DNA of 64,000 nt from Macrostomum hystrix (lineage: Eukaryota > Platyhelminthes > Macrostomidae). This document shows positions 22,485-37,400 of this stretch, piece after piece. The stretch's first letter is position 1. Each line of letters starts with the position of its first letter. Under the pieces are notes generated by a model. It ran no database searches and was not told the DNA's origin. It saw only the letters and a program-made list of their open reading frames with translations. The stretch covers positions 261,001 through 325,000 of the forward strand of contig CATNEN010000035.1 of NCBI GenBank assembly GCA_950097015.1. Reading direction: 5' to 3'. Position numbers and translations under genes: made by a program.

Positions 22485-25400
22485 CTATTTGTTACCCACA
22501 AGTTTATCTCTACCTGCATATTTCGTTTTGAGCTTTTTGCCTGAAATTCCTAGCGTGCGGCGGATGGGGACCCGCTATTATCTTATGCGATGGCGACATC
22601 GCCAAGAATAAAATTAGTATTTCTGTATATATAGCGGAGTGAAGCTTGGAATTACGAGTAGAGAGAATGCGATGAAGTGCGTCAAATGGCACACAGTTAG
22701 CGAATAGCACTTTTAATGGTCAAAATCCAAGTCTCGTGCTAGTTTCTGAGACTAATAATAATAATAATTGATTACACCTGCCCCAATTGGGTCAGATGTG
22801 CAGCCGACAGCACAGCCGCAGCTAATGCGCGGCGCATCTGAAGGCTGCGTACAGCTGTTCAGTCCATGGACTGGGGGGACGCCACACCCACCTTCAATTA
22901 TCCCAGCTGATGCTGGTACCCATTTAACAGCTGGGTGAACTGAAGCAATGCAGTGTTAAGTGTCTTGCTAAAGGACACAAATTGTTCAGTGGAGTCGGGA
23001 ATCGAACCCCCGACCTTCAAGTCGTGAGTCCGACACCCTAACCACTAGGCTACAACCTCTCTGAGACTATTAACAGTAGATGTACCGAGGGATTTTTCAC
23101 TAAGGGAATACCAAGTAGCAAGGGAATATTCGTGAAATATTCGATGATTCTGAGAAACGGTCAGCTTTTTTCCATATGCGCCAATGCATTTACTACACCC
23201 TGTGTCTGCTCCATGTCTATAGATGTCTAGACGGGACTTATAGGCTTGCAACGGGTGTCACTAATTCTCAAATCTTGCTCATTAAGTCCTGGAAAGTACA
23301 AGTAACGGTGTTTCAATCAAGCGCAGTAAAGAAGATTGTCGGGAAAACCATTTCGTATAGTTCTACGAGCTAAAATGGGCAGAAAACGCAAATTGTTAAC
23401 AACTTTTTACGATGAGAAGTTTATTGATAATTACGAGAGTACAATTTGAATAGAATACTAGCAGCAACTAAAATGTGGCCGGAACGGCTGATAAGGTCAT
23501 TACAACATCGAATTTCAAGCTTAACTAGATTCTTACATATACTCGTACATTTATAAGCTCTAAAATTGATCGCTTCTGAACTCCCGAAAACCCGCAGATC
23601 AAGCTGGTCAACATTAATCCAGCCGATATTGTGGACGGCAAGCCTACCATTGTTCTGGGACTCATGTGGACCATCATTCTGTACTTCCAGGTAAATTATC
23701 CTTTGTTGAAAAGCTTGTGGCAAGCGCAGAGCAGGAAGAAATGATTACATGTTGTAAATTTTCCAGATCGAGGAGCAGGAGGACATGATCCGAAAGAGCC
23801 TCGAGGGTACGGAGCTAGCCGAGCGGGGCGAGCTGTTCAAAGGATCCGCCAAGAAGGCCCTCTTAGCTTGGGCACAGAATAACTTAGGCGACAAGTACGA
23901 AGTCGACCTGAAAGACTTTGGCAGCAGCTGGCGAGACGGAGCCGCCTTCAACGCCATGGTACACAACATCGACCCCAGCCTGGTGGACATGGACTCCCTG
24001 CGTGGCAGAACGAATCGGGAGAATCTTGAAGCTGCGTTTCAGGCAGCCGAGAGTGGACTGAACATTCCCCGCCTGCTAGATGCCGAAGGTGAGACCTTGC
24101 CTTTCGCTTGGCGACTCTCCGATCGATGAGCAGTCTGGAGAAACTTGATTTGAACAAAGTTCGAAGGTTAGGGGTCGTTGGCAGAGCGGTTAACGCATTT
24201 GCCTCTTGCACCAAGGTCCCTAAGTTCGATTCCACGGCGAGGCCATATTTATTTGGGGCGCAGCCGCGGAGAGATGGCTTGGGGGCTTGTCGTGCAATTT
24301 ACGCCCTTGAGGGCACAGTGAGAGTGTACACTGCCTGACGATGAGAAAGTCAGGGCAGATGTACACACCTGTGTGAGCGTATGCTTGCGTACAGTATCTG
24401 TGTGCGTGTGTGCTCAGGAGTCAGCGAAATGGGCAGAATTGCCTTCTCGCTGGCGGCGGTCTAGTGTCACCAAATGATGTGCCATTGCCCGCAGCCCTCC
24501 TGCAATTATTATTATTATTATATCGTTAAGTTCGAAGGTTAAATTTAGGACATAGTCATGAGTAGGCAGAGAAACCATGGTACAGAGGGACTGAAGTAGC
24601 GCAAGCGATGGAAGCAGGGGTTTAGGCTCGTATTAGGCAGAAAGATGGAATCATGGTTATTCAACAACGCCCGAACTTACAGATGTGGACGTGGATAAAC
24701 CAGACGAGAAGTCCATTATGACCTACATTGCCCAGTTCCTGAAGGCCTATCCTGAGGGCGGCAAAAACAGACCGAAGCTGCAGGATCAGGTAGGCATTTG
24801 TCTCATTAGTCAGTTCATTTGCAATTAGACCAACATTATGTAAACTAGCTTGTATTTTAGTAGCTGACTTCGGAAGCTGTCCATCGGTTTGAAAATTGTA
24901 AAATTTTAATAACGGAATTTTTCCAAAATTATATACTTAGCTGTGTTTTCGAGCTCTTTCTTGATGCTTCCGTTGAAAATGGTTTCGGGTGTTTGTGCTT
25001 CTCAGTCTGACTAAACTTAAAGTTTTATTTTTAAAAATAATTCTGAGAAAACTATAAAAAAACATGGATATGGTGCCCATGTTAACTCTCTAATGTTTTG
25101 TTTAAACTTTTGTATCGGTGTAAGAATTCGGAAGATTTATAATTAACAATATCAATCTCTCATTATTTATATTAACAATACGTCATTAAAGTGCAGAAAC
25201 TGCGCCCGAAACATATTGCAGACCGATGCACCTAATGCAAAGGTACTTTACATAACGCGTTGCTCTTTGTTTGTTTTCCTTGTTCGACCCGCGTCCTAAA
25301 ATAGTTATCGTGGGGTGCTGTATAATCTAACTCACAAAATAACCCACTGAAGCCATCCAAAATAACTTTTGAGAGTACTAGACGTAGTCATGCTACTCAC

Positions 25401-28400
25401 TATGTTTTAACTTTATGCAGCTGTTTATTAGTATCGAAATAACGCTTTGCACCAGACATTTGACGAGAATTTTATGCACACCAGCCTTATCTACGCTTTT
25501 CAGTGCGTTTTGTAGCGACTTTCCTTGAAGTAATAGTTTCTACACAAAACCCCCCATTCTTTTCTTTGGGGGGTTTTGCGCTTCTTGCCCGTAAACGCAA
25601 TCACAAATTTTCTTACTATTTGGCTGAATTTTTAACATTGTGAGCACATATTGCATAGAGAATTGGGGAATTCTGGAAACCTTAGAGTTAACTTGCAGTT
25701 TCATTGGTTTCACCTGCGATCGCCTCCACCAATCACAGTTGGACGCTGCTAGGCAGGCCAGCGAAAAGGAGCGTCTGGACTTGGATAGCATTGCCAGCTT
25801 CTGTCGCAAGGTGGAGTCCGAAGCACTTAATGGTGACTATGAGGTGGGTGATCAATTTTCATTCATCTAAAACCATCAAGCTTTCTGACAAGCTGCGTCA
25901 TTATGATGTCATGAAATGAAAACTCGAATGCAGACACTCAAGGCTCTCCAAGCAGAGCGCGACAATCTTCAGCCGACTGTGGACGATCTAGCTAAGCGTC
26001 GCCAGGAAGGTCGGCTGCTGTCAAGTGCGCCGGGGGACGCAGACGTAGCGCTGGCCGCCTGGCGTCAAGCCGATGCTCAGCTGCGCGAGCTTCGCTGGCG
26101 CCTGGACTCGCAGCTGCCTGGCGACCTGGGCCGCATAGGTCAGTGGCTAGCCCGCGCTGAGGCCTGCCTCAACCGGGACTGGCCGGCCGACGATGCGCCG
26201 GACTTCCAGGCTGCCGACGACCTGAGCGAGCGCCTGCGCGAACACTGCGACATATTCAGCGTTGATCCACAGAGTGTTCGACGTGACCTCCAGACAGCGA
26301 GACGTCAGCCACCCAGCGGGGTCAACGACGCCCAGATAAACGACATGGACAACCGCCTGAATCGAGTGATTACGGACGAACCGGACGTCCGACGAAAACT
26401 CGAGTACCTTGAGCCGAAGCGTCGCCTGCTCGCAAACCTGGTGCAGTGCGATCGTAAGCTGCCTCTGTGGACTGGAAAGTGCGGCAAACAGCAGGAAGTT
26501 GAGGACTTATTTTCCGACTATAACGCCTTTGTAATCGACGGAAAACTGGTGGACAGTGTCGAACAGGCGCTGGAATCACTGCGCCAGCAGGCTGAGCCGA
26601 TGCGAAAGCGCGATCCGGCTGGGTCACGTGAGGCTGATCGCTTTTTGGCAGACACTCGGAAGCGCTGGGATCGAGTGAAGCGCGATGTGCAAGGGGCCGG
26701 CGGACCGCTGGAGAAGGCTATCAGCAGCTGGAAGAACTACAGTAGACTGAGCGTCGAGTTCGATGACTGGCTCCCTGGAGCGGAACAGGCGCTTCGAAGT
26801 TCACCGGATGAGCGGGATCGCTACTTCGCCGATATGCCGAAGCGTGAATCGGACATGCGCGAGTTGAACGACGCCGCCAGCCACCTGACTGCATGTTGCG
26901 TGGAGCCAGTAGCGGCCGAGATTCGCGCTCAACAGCAGGCAACAAGCCGACGCTGGAAGGCCCTGTTCGAGGACTTCAAGAAGACTGAGAAGCTGGACTC
27001 TCTCGAGCGAAATCGACGCGATTATCATGACGGCACCGGGCGCCTAACGGACTGGTTGGAGCGCTCCGAGGCTTTGGCGGAAGCAGAAGTCGCCTGCAAT
27101 CGGGAGAAGGTCAAGGAAAGTCTTGATCAGATCCAGGAGGTAGTTGACCAGCAGGAAGCTATGGAAGGCGAGTTCAAGACTCTGAGCAAAGCTGCTCAAG
27201 ACATGGCCAGAGAACTACCGAAGTCCAGTTTGGATGAGATGCTCAATAGTCTCAAAGAAGCTCGAGAACGGCTGCAAAAACTGCGCCGCAGTCTGCCAGA
27301 GAAGGGTCGCGGCTTGCGCGGCATCCTGCCCCAAATTGAGACAATGGAGAGCGGCCTTGACGAGCTGGCTAAGTGGACTGAGCTTGGCGAGAGCCTGATG
27401 GCTGACCTGAGCGGAGAGCTCGACCCAATCAGCTTGCCGGATAAAACAGACGCGTACAAGGTGCGAATAAATTTGGACTTAATGATAACCAATCAAGCAT
27501 CAGACAAGGTCAGAAAAAATTACCATCGATTCCCCTATTATGCAGAATCACTTCAGCCAAGCCCCGAACTACAAAACATCCTTGGATAACAAGACGCGCG
27601 CCCTGGCTAAGATCAAGGCCTCCCGAGTAAAGGGCCTGAATGTGGCGGACGTGGAGCAGCAGCTGTCCGACCTTAATCAGCGATTTAAGGTACTCGTAGG
27701 AACAATAATTGAATCATATGCGCATTTGTACTACTTGTCTGAGCAGAGATCTGCTACCGTGTGTACTTTGCATTTTAAGACACAACCCACTTCCATTTGT
27801 TCGTTTAAGCAGATATTTGTTTGCAAGAGTACTATAGCTGAGGACGAAGAGAGAGAGAAAGAGGAGAGAGAGAGCGATTTGAGCAAAAAGTGCCCAGTCA
27901 AAAGGCACAAACTGCTGACAGTCAAGAAGTCATTTTGCGTGCATTAGACACTTTTTTCTCCTCCTAGTGAATTTATAGCACATCTATTTTGGTTATTAGC
28001 GAATCACTCACTCGATCATTACCGAATCAAACAGATTTGTGTTGTTCTTATTTTGCTTTTCTTCCCGCTTTAGTAGCGACCCCCCGCTAGTAAAGTCCAA
28101 TCAACCGATTTTTACGCGAGAATTCGATTTGCCAATCACTTGACTCGGATACTAACGCACATAAGGTTGCCATACAGCTGGAGCTGATTAAATCCCAGTT
28201 GGCAAATACCAAAGAGTCTAACCTGTCTCCACACGCAATGTCTTCTGAAACACTAACACAGGATTTAACAGGCAACACCAAGGCCTGGGACAAGAAGCTT
28301 GAACAATGGGGCAAGCTGTGGACTGTCTATGGTCAGAACAAGGAGGCCCTGCGTGACTGGCTGGAAAAGGCCGGTCAGGTGATGAAGAATGAGGACGCTG

Positions 28401-31400
28401 ACCCCGAGGAGCTGTTGGCTGAGCACAATCAGTTCTTTGAGCCACAGGGGAAACCTACCACTGCCGGTAGGCAGCAACAACAGCACCAAGTGCCGCTGGC
28501 GGCATTTTCAAAGTCAGCCAAAGAATTGGCAGCTGCGATGGAAAATGCGACGACAAAAGAAAATATTGAAACCGAAGCACAAGCCCTGGAGGCTGATTGC
28601 AGCGTGAGTTTATTTTTAAAGCTTAAATCGATTCAACTTCTTCTAGACAGGTACAAAGCCTCGCCTCCACTCCCTGTCTAGCCCCACCTCACTCCATTAC
28701 CCTGTCTTGCCCACCTCACTCCATTACCCTGTATTGCCCCACCTCACTCCATTACCCTGTCTTGCCCCACCTCACTCCATTACCCTGTCTTGCCCCACCT
28801 CATTCCAAAAAATTACCCTGTCAAGCCCTACCTCACTCCATTACCCTGTCTAGCCCCACCTCATTCGTTTACCCGTTGGCCCGACCCATCATGCATAGCC
28901 CGACCCGCAACATTAGAAAACACTTCTGTCCTTTACCCTTACGCAGCTTAGCCGTTTCCAGTCATACCCAATTCCCATGGGTATTTCCCGCCCTGTCAGA
29001 TCCTAGAAGCTGATCTTTAACAGATTTGCAATTTTTATATTGCTTGCAACAGCCGTTTTTACGCTTTTTACGTTTTAAGAAAAAATAATCAAATATTGTA
29101 TGGCCCTTTCCTATATCGCCAACCCATAGATCTGCATTTGAAAATGCTGCTAATCCGCATTCCAGGAAATACTGGCCGAGGCGCCAAGACGGCTGCTTCG
29201 ACTGGCCTGCCGCGATCTCGAGGACCGACTCAGCCGGCGGCTAAACGAGGCTGGCGATACGCTGCAGCGGCATCAGGAGAGATTCGATGCCTGCGAACCG
29301 CTGAACGATATTCTCAAGGATCACGAAGTTAGTTTGCCAAAGAAGTCAATGATAAAAAATAATAATAATTAAATAATTGGACCAGATGTGCAGCCGACAG
29401 CACAGCCACACCTATTGTGGGGCGCATCTGAAGGCTGCGAACGACTGTTCAGTCCATGGACTGGGGGACGCCACACCTTACCCTCAACTACTCCAGCTAA
29501 TGCTGGAATCCATTTGACAGATGGCTGAATTAAAGCAATTCAGAGTTGAGTGAGTTGCCAAAGGACACAAGCTGTTCCAGTGGAGTCGGGATTCGAACCC
29601 CGAACTTCAATTCATGAGTTCGGCGCCCTGCTACAACCCCTGCTAGGCTAGCTCCCTTATAAATGATCAAATGTAATATCACAGTCTCAACCTGACTAAT
29701 CTCAATCTTCACTGAGTTTACTCATGACTCAATTTCAGGATTACTTCTACGATGGAGACTTCAAGCCTTTCTGCTCCCAAGCAGCCAAGGACCTTCTAGC
29801 CAACAGTGAAGCCCTCAGCAAAATGTGCCCGGAGGAGGGCAGTGGTCCTGTCGATCGAGCCGAGGATCTCTCAGACCGCCTGCAGGCCCTGCTGATCATG
29901 GCCGAGGCGCTGCAGAACAAGCTGAAGAACTTGCCGGAGAAGTGGAACAATTTTGGTGACAAGTGAGTCAGGTGGCATTGGCGGCTACCATAGAAACTGA
30001 CGACAGTTTTATTGTATCAAACTTATATTTGTAATGCCAATGAACAAAGCCATAACCTATCGTCATCGTGAATCTGACAGGCTGAGAGACATCAACACCT
30101 TCACCAAGGAGGCCCGAGACCTGCTAGAAAAGCTAAACAGCGGCGAGGAACTCTCGGCAGCGGAGTACAAAACCGTCTTGGAGCGACTGCAGCACCTGGC
30201 CAAAGAGATTAAAGAACAGCAGAGCAATGCCGAAGATGCCAGAGCGCTATTTGACGAGCTCGCTCCCAACAGCGATCCCAACGATGTGAACGAGTCCAAG
30301 CGAGACATGGATGAAGCACTGGATGCACTGGCCGCTCTGGTGCCTGACATCAGCGATGCCCTTCAGCGCGCTCCAGTGATGGCCCGAGCACTGGAGTACC
30401 GAGAGTCGATCGAAGCTAAGCAGCGACTGTTTGACGACGCCGACGGACAGCTGGCGAATCGGCCGCCACTGGACGACAAGGAAACAGCTCAGAGACAACT
30501 CAGCGAGCTGAGAGACTTGCGCGCCCGCCTTTTAGACGCCGAGAAGGCTGCAGTCTCGGCAGACCTTGCTAATGGCGACAAACTCAGCCGCGAACGTCAC
30601 TGTCCGGCGTTTGTAGCGGAGAAGCGCACTGATCTGGAAGAAAAGTGGCGCTCAGCCAACGAAACGGCGGATGAGCGACTGGCCAAACTAGAAGCAGCGC
30701 TAAGCAACTGGGCTAGCTTCATGGACTGCCAAGAAGGTGTTGAGCGCCTGCTCGACGAAGCTGACGCCATTGCCGATGGGTCAGCAAGCCCTCCTGGTGG
30801 TAGCGACGCCATTCGAAGCGATATCGAGTTGAAGGAACGCCTTCTGCGACGGCTGTCAGCGGGCGAGACACAATTGGAGGACCTGCGACGCCTAGCTGAG
30901 CTGTTAAAGGCCGACGCCAGCCCGGAGCGGGCTGCCGAACTAGATGCGATGGTCCAGGAAGCTGAGACGCGGCTCTCGGATGCGAGTGCTAAAGTGTTTA
31001 GCCAGGTAGGCGACCTGCGCGATAAGGATCGCCAGTGGCGCAAGTTGTACGACGATCTCGACGAATTTGAAGCGTCGATGAAAGATCGAGAGGCGCTGAT
31101 GGATCGCGCCGCAGATCGGTCGTTAAACCCGGAGGAGCGAAATGCTCTGGCCCAAGATCTGGCGGACAGTGTACGTGCTGCGATGGATCAGCTTGAAAAG
31201 CTTGAGGCTGGTGGTTGTGATCTTATAGATTCGGCTGAATCCAATGAAGAAACAAAAAGAGTCAAAGCTCGTATAGAAAAGCTTCGAAATCGTGTTGACG
31301 AGCTTCAGATCAGCTCTGATGAGCGAGCAAAAGAAGCAGCGCACGGCCTTGAGGAGTATGAAGCGATGACACTAAATGCGGACAAGCTCTCTGGTTTCCT

Positions 31401-34400
31401 GCAGACTGCTGAAGAGTATTTAGCCTCACCCGTACCTAAGCTGGCGAGTCTAGAAGAGCTCGAAACACTGTGCGACGAACACTCTGATTTCCTGTCAGAG
31501 AAGGAAAAACTGGTCGAAGCTGTGCACGAATTGGACCAGCTTGCTCAGGCATTCCGTGATAATCCAGAGCTGCGCCGTAGGCACAAAGATCTGAAAGACC
31601 GCTGGGACTCGGTCGGCACCGACGCTGAAAAGCGTAGCGCAAAACTACACGCACTGAAAGACGCTTGGCATGAATACGAGGAGGAGAAACAACAATTTCA
31701 GGAGAAGCTGAAAGAATTTGAAGAGATGTATGACGAAGATCCAGAACGACTAAAGGATAAGCTTGATGCCGTGCAAGCGCTAAAGCTGCAGCTTGCGGAG
31801 CACGAAGACAAACTGGATAGTCTGTCAAGTAGGCTAAACGGACTTCGACCTGACCTAACGGATGCTGGCGCTCAAGAGCTGCAGGATGAGCAGGAAGCAT
31901 TGGAGAAGCGAGTGCACCAGATGGCCGACCAGCTTGAGCGCCGACGGCACTCCCTCGACGAGCTGGTTGCGGAGCGCGCCAAGACAGTGGCAGATGCCGA
32001 TGGTCTCCGCCAATGGGCAGAGCGCTGCCTGTCTCGACACGAACGCTGGGCTGAAGTTCAAGCCAGCCAAGTACCAGAGGTCTTAGCCCATCTGCGAGCA
32101 ATACGTTCCGAAGTAGAGACAAAGGGCCCAGAAGTTGAGCAGCTAGGCCGGCTAGTAGCCGAGTATCTGGAGAAGTCGCCTACTGATGCGGACGATCTCC
32201 ACTCGGCTTTCAACGAAGCCGAAGGGCGATACAGTCGACTCTGCGAATTGACAAAAGATCGGACGAGACTGTGCGAGGATTGGCTCCGTCTTGAGTCTCT
32301 GCAGGCAGATACTACTAAGGAAATAAAGCGGATTGAGACGCAGCTAGGAGCGTTTGGCGTTGGTGAGGCAGAGATCGAGGAGCTTCAGGGCCAGCTAGAG
32401 ACCTGCAAGACTGCTGTGACCGACTTTACGGCACAGTCTCGTGAGTTGGACGAACTGATGGAGCGAGCCGAGATGCGAATCTTACAGCGAAGCGGCGACG
32501 GCAGTGATGAGCTGTTAAACTTCGCTGAACTACTGTCGAAGGCATTGCAGGGCGTTGAACAGGCCGAGGTGGCTCTGCAGGAGAAGCGCCAATTAGCGCG
32601 CGAAGCAGCGCAAGCCATGGATGATATGCGCGAAGTTGAGGGCTCTCTGCTCGATTATTTGAAGGACTTCTGTGCACAGCTAAATGACTTGGAATTCGAC
32701 CCGCCATCTCGAGCTGGTGTCAATAAAATTATGTTAAAGCTGGATCTCATGGAAGAGGAACTAAAGACACACCAAGACGACCTGAACGAGCTGAAGGCCA
32801 TCGCCAAGGAGCTGGCCGCTAAGGATGCATCAAAGTCCGCGTCTGCTCAAGAGATTCTCAGCCGCACCCAGGATGCCTGGCGCGAGAGCGAAGACTTGCT
32901 GGCAGAAAAGTACCGCTTGGCCAAGGCCTTGCTCGACAGCACTCAGGCCTATGAGGAGAAACGAAAGACGGTGCAGGATCTGCTGGAAAAGCTCGACGAG
33001 CTGCGCAACCGCGACATGGCCTCAGCATCACCTGAGGAGGTGCGCAAATGGCTTGATGAAATACGCCAGGCTGAGCAGGAGTTGGCCGCAGCGCAGAAAG
33101 ACCTCGACGCAATGCAGCAGCGCGCCGGTCAGATTTGCCGCGACGCCAAGGACTTTGCCGGCTTTGATCAGCAGCGACTGCTGGCAGAAGCCGACGGTCT
33201 GGCTGACGAGTCACGCCAGATGGCGGATGAGCTGCGGGAGAAACGTAAACAGTTGGAGCAGCAGGCCGCCCTCTGGGATGCTGTTGCGGACCAAGAAGAG
33301 GATCTCAATGCATGGCTGGAGGCCAGCCAGCGTCGTCTGGACGAAGCGGCGGAGGGACTAGCTGACACCGACGCGGCGAAGGACCGTCTCGCACGGTACC
33401 GCGATGAAAAAGCCGACTTTCAGGCAAAGAGAGACGCTCTGGCAGACCTGATCGACCGGCTGGAGGCTTTGAACGGCGGCCAGCCGATTGAGTCGCTGCG
33501 CGAACTTTTAGCTCGCATGGATGCCCGCCTCGCTGAGATGGACGCCTCCGCAGAGGAATTGGCTGGTCGAGTCGAGGAGTTTGAAGCTTCAAGGTAGGAG
33601 AAAAGCAACTTGGATTGGGTGCCCGAGGACTTAAGAACAATAGACCCTCAATTCAGGGGCCATAGTGCATTCTCGTTTCTCAGATTTACGTATCTACGTT
33701 TCCAAGAGCGCTCGTACGTACGCAGATCGATACATAGAGCCCACAGCCTTTTTCCGCATTCTTATTAAAAATGTAGTACCTTTAACTGTGGAATCGAACT
33801 TGCAATTTTAGAACAATCAAGAATATTTTTAAGAAAGCCTTGTTCCCGTATTAATTGATTACGCGGTTCTTTTTGCCCAAAGTCAGTCTGCTTATTGAAA
33901 ATTTATGAGCGTATTTTCGAGAAGTCACAAGAATGAGTTGGACAGTGTGGCGTCGTAATTATGACTTTTTTTCATAACTTTTTTTCAGGTATGTATCGCC
34001 TGAAGTTTTTTTTCAACAGGCGATACAGACCTTAATAAAAATAATAATAATTGCAGGAGGTCTGCGGGCAATGACACATAATTTGGTGACACTAGACCCG
34101 CAGCCAGCGAGGAGGCAATTCTGCCCATTTCGCTGACTCCTGAGCACACACGCACACAGATACCGTACGCAAGCATTCGCTCACACAGGTGTGTACATCT
34201 GCCCTGACTTTCTCATCGTCAGGCAGTGTACACTTCACTGTGCCCTCAAGGGCGTAAATTGCACGACAAGCCCCCAAAGCCTTCTCTCCGCGGCTGCGCC
34301 CCAAATAAATGTTGCCTCGCCGTGGAATCGAACTTAAAGACCGTGGTGCGAGAGGCAAACGCGATAACCGCTCTGCCACCGACCCCCCGATACATACCTT

Positions 34401-37400
34401 ATAGTTTAAGCTTTCTTAAATAAATTTACCTTTTATCAGGGATGGCCTTGACGATGAGCTCCGCGAAGCCGAAGATCGGGCGCGACGGCTCAAGGATGCA
34501 CTTCGCGGCTGCGACAACCAGGCCGGTCCAGAGGAGGAGCTCGCGGAGCGGCTCAAGCGCCTTCGTCAGCAGGTTCGGCCCGACCTCGACGAGGCCACAA
34601 CAACAGCTGACTCGCTGCTGTCCAGAGCTGAAGAGCTCGGGGGGAAGTTCGCCACGCCGGCTAGTAAGCGGTTGCTACGCGACGCGCAAACGGTTGCCAA
34701 GCGAAACTCCAGCCTGGGCGATTTGGCCAACGCAGCGGAGGAGCGCCTGCGCCGTGGTCTCGAAGGCCGCTGCCATGACCGACAGCGAGACTTGGATGCT
34801 TGGCTAGCGGCAGCTGGCGAAGCAACCGAATGGACTCCGGCTGCTGACGAAGCCTCGGTGGAAGCACAACTTGCTGTTGTCGAGGTAAGTCGCGTCTCAA
34901 ATAGAACTATATTATGTTTTTCAGTTGCATCTACTTTCAGTAGTATGTTTTGTGCTACGATTTTTCCAACATTATACATTTTAAACACACCTGTAAAAAA
35001 ACTGCAAACAAGTTTTTATTTTTAACGCAAACACGAGAATAGAATAACTGTTCAGCATAGTAAAATGTATTTGAAAAATGTCCCGTTACTTTTGAAAAAC
35101 TCTGCAGAAAACCCCCGAAGAGTGCAGGGATTTCAATGTGATTGAGTGTATATTTTAAGTTTTAGTACCCACACACTGGACTAAGAACGCGCAAGTCCGG
35201 TCCTATTCAGCCTCCCCAATGCAGGCAAGCAGAACAGGCCGGGTATCCCGGACTGTTCCGGATCTCCTGCGAATGATTTATTCATCCGCCTTTTCCTGGA
35301 GGCTGGCTGGAACAGAGCATGCGCGGCGCGCTAGTGAGCCCAATGCGCCTGCTGATGCGAGTCACTGTACGAGCGTACAGTGCGTGCACAGCATAGCCCG
35401 CCTCTTGCCATCCGACCCGCATCCTCCAATCTCTGACATCTCTCAAAGTAAACCCGTTGTGTTCAAACGCTCACTCTTGCACCTATGCAGGCCCTCCGTG
35501 TTTTTGAAAATAAAAACACAGGTGCAGTGGAACAGCCCAGACTCCAGTGGTTAACGCCTGACGGGGACTGGGAGAGCGGAGGGAAAGCTGCTTCTGGACT
35601 CCCCATCCACTGCAGCGACAGTAGAAAAAGGAGGGACGCCCTGGTGCTGCTAGCTGAGAGGAGGTTGGAGACTGAAAGTTTAAAGAACGGGCGGAGACGA
35701 GGCGCATGGGAAGTGTTCCTTTCAACAACGCCCCACGACAACCTCCCCTTCCGTGAGCTCCGTCACTGACTCTCCAAAGACTCTCATTCCCACCCTACCT
35801 GCCCAGCACCCAGCCTGCAGCTAACTCCCGTCGGCTCAACTTGACTTCATTTCTATTCCGGCCCTGCACCCCACTGCTACCCCTCTCCCTTTCTCTGTCG
35901 GTATGGGTGGGCAGCCGCACCATTGGTCATGTCGCATTTTTAATGTCTCGCTCCTAATATAGCTTGCGCTCAAAGCCACTGACGTTCACCACAAAACCAC
36001 CTCAGCCTCCTCAGTAGATTAGGCTCAATTGGCAGGAGGAGGTACAATTGTTTTGCTGATATTAAGTCTCTAGCTTGATAAGTATTTACTACTGATCTCC
36101 ACAGGAGGCACTGAGCTCGCTGGGCGACGGAGAGACAAAGCTGAACGGTCTGCGCGCTAGCACTGACCTGCTGTTGGATCTGTGCCCACCCGACAGCGAA
36201 GCCGCGGCTGAAAACGTCACACGGTTGAGAGACGAGAGCGAAACTAAATTTCAAGCACTAGCCGACAGCCTAGCCAGAGAAAAAGATCGCCTGCTGCAGT
36301 TGAAGGATCAGCTGGAGGAGCTAGCAGCCGAGGAAAGCGGCCTCCGCAGCTGGCTATTGGACGCCGAGGATGAGCTGAAGTCGGCGCAAGCATTGGCAGC
36401 CACACCGGAAGACAAGGAGAGACAGGCTGAACGACTGCGCGCCCTGCAGGCTGAAGCGGCGGATCGTCAAGCGGACTTTGAGGCTTTGATGGACAAAGCG
36501 AGATCGGTGTCAGATGCCACTGGAGACGCCAGACCCTTAAATACTGTAACCGAGTTTCAGGATCGCTTTAAGAGACTCTCACAGAGCGTGTCGGAATCCA
36601 TGGAGGAGGCGGAGGCCCGGGCCGAAGAGCACCGGGTATTCCTAGAGCGGCTGGCCGCCGCAAACGACTGGCTCGCAGCCGCCGTCGAGTCGCTCGAAGA
36701 AGTGGCTGCAATGCCAGATGGCGATCGGGACGGACTGCAGATGAAGCTGGGCCAGTTGAAGGCGGCTCTAGACGGTAAGGACGAAGGCAGCAGCCTGATG
36801 ATGCAGGCGCAGCAGGAGGCGGAGAAGGTGCTGCCGAAGTCCGATGCAGCCGGCCGGGAGACGGTTCGACGGGACACCGCGGATCTGCGCCAACGCTTCG
36901 ACGAGTGGTCAGAGCGAGGGGCTGAACTCGAGCGTCGCCTTGAAGCGGCCCTGATGCAGTGGTCCGACTATGACGACAACTATCAGCAGCTGGTCCGATG
37001 GCTCAAAGATGTTGAGTATACAGTGACTAGCGACCTGCAATTGAAGGCCAATCTGCCAGACAAGAGGAGCCAGCTGCAGTTTTATCGGGTGAGGGGGTTG
37101 CTTATGGTCCGTTTCTCAACTTAATTTTACCAGACCAAACAAATTGCCTCATTAAAAGCTGCAGTTAATAGAGGCTCTAGCTAAGTGTTAAAAGCATATA
37201 TTTTGGAGTACTAAAAATCTATTATCATCCATCCCAGCTCGAAAACTTGCGAAAAGTTCTAAAAGTGCTGGTTGTTTGTGAGTCCAGGAGTCCAAGAGTA
37301 CTGTTAAAAACGACGTCGATACGTCGACGAAAACAAATACGTTGCTATGGGATAGCGGAAGGTCACTGGTAGCAAATTGGTACCCCACATTGCTGGCAGG

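Noticed and set aside
35219-35769. Several 80-110-codon frames on both strands in a GC-richer intron segment
   Set aside because: No splice logic, codon bias or homology; frames overlap on opposite strands.
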